The position numbers were made by a program, and so were the translations under genes. Positions 63,891 to 64,000 of a DNA stretch of 64,000 nucleotides are shown in pieces. Under the pieces are notes generated by a model. That model was not told where the DNA came from. It saw nothing but the letters and a program-made list of their open reading frames with translations, and ran no database searches. Source of the DNA: Lentzea albida (GTDB lineage: Bacteria; Actinomycetota; Actinomycetes; Mycobacteriales; Pseudonocardiaceae). The number at the start of each line of letters is the position of its first letter. Position 1 is the stretch's first letter. Location of the stretch: positions 1 to 64,000 of the forward strand of contig NZ_FOFV01000010.1 in the NCBI RefSeq assembly GCF_900111005.1, in the 5' to 3' direction.

Positions 63891-64000
63891 TCAGGGTGCG
63901 GCGAGCGCTTCCGTCGGGGTGAGCCGCGACGCCCGCACGGCCGGGTAGACCCCTGCCACCACACCGGTCACGACGGCCGCCCCGAGCCCGGCGAGGACCA
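63891..64000 (-). CDS. FtsX-type ABC transporter permease, C-terminal end (partial)
   Basis: Only the last 35 residues are in the window: LGAAVVTGVVAGVYPAVRASRLTPTEAL is the conserved end of MacB/FtsX-like permeases (hydrophobic helix, then P-A-x-x-A-x-R-L-x-P-x-x-A-L). Stop at 63891. The rest lies beyond 64000. Confidence 0.85.
   Translation of the reverse strand, partial: VLAGLGAAVVTGVVAGVYPAVRASRLTPTEALAAP

Overview
The window is high-GC DNA with near-universal G/C third positions, frequent GTG starts, many 4-bp stop/start overlaps, lipoprotein and Tat signals, and actinomycete-type families (SARP-free accessory chromosome, DUF4328, DUF5829, large ATPase-LuxR regulators, CBM-bearing secreted glycosidases). 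It fits a filamentous actinomycete chromosome, most like Pseudonocardiaceae (Lentzea/Saccharothrix-type); this placement is inference from gene content, not from a search. I see no rRNA, tRNA, CRISPR array, transposase or prophage.

Layout. 0-7 kb: gamma-glutamyltransferase, a SetA-like sugar efflux MFS protein, a decayed beta-helix lipoprotein pseudogene, a membrane-anchored unknown coupled to a histidine phosphatase, a membrane metallophosphoesterase and a small TerB-like protein ending in a strong terminator. 7-11.5 kb: a PIN-like nuclease candidate and a 1001-residue Tat-exported beta-propeller/amidohydrolase fusion. 11.5-16 kb: a compact hydroxyquinol (resorcinol-type) catabolic operon of monooxygenase, maleylacetate reductase and intradiol dioxygenase, with an AraC regulator. 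16-17.9 kb: a G/T-skewed non-coding stretch, a NUDIX hydrolase and an APH-family phosphotransferase.

17.8-20.8 kb and 35.6-38.7 kb hold the most striking feature: two paralogous modules, each an orphan sugar-type periplasmic-binding lipoprotein paired with a membrane GGDEF-EAL protein. In copy 1 the genes overlap by 4 bp; in copy 2 they are divergent. Both GGDEF-EAL proteins keep GGDEF, inhibitory-site and EAL catalytic residues. I propose a ligand-sensing cyclic-di-GMP system of the NspS-MbaA type, duplicated locally. Between them lie metH with a well-formed S-adenosylhomocysteine riboswitch leader, a patatin-like lipase, a secreted CBM32-GH8 enzyme, a MerR-controlled serine hydrolase with a perfect 9-3-9 operator, a DUF5829 protein, a giant LuxR regulator with a low-complexity insert, a Tat alpha/beta hydrolase and a frameshifted Tat amidohydrolase.

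38.8-49.6 kb is a mixed set: M28 peptidase, a membrane protein with a YbaB-like tail, GNAT, PadR/SnoaL-like divergent pair, methyltransferase, nucleotidyltransferase, adenosine-deaminase-family enzyme with a possible leaderless leader peptide, AraC regulator, STAS protein, secreted alpha/beta hydrolase, a tandem-repeat intergenic region and a macrodomain protein. 49.1-58 kb is a furanoside-use locus: LacI regulator with an inverted-repeat operator, YtfQ/YtfR/YtfT/YjfF-like ABC importer and a secreted GH2 enzyme with two AbfB (CBM42) domains, closed by a perfect 16-bp hairpin. 58-64 kb holds a DedA protein, small membrane proteins, a geranylgeranyl-reductase-like flavoprotein, a NmrA-like protein convergent with a MarR regulator, a DUF4328 protein and the 3' end of an FtsX-type permease.
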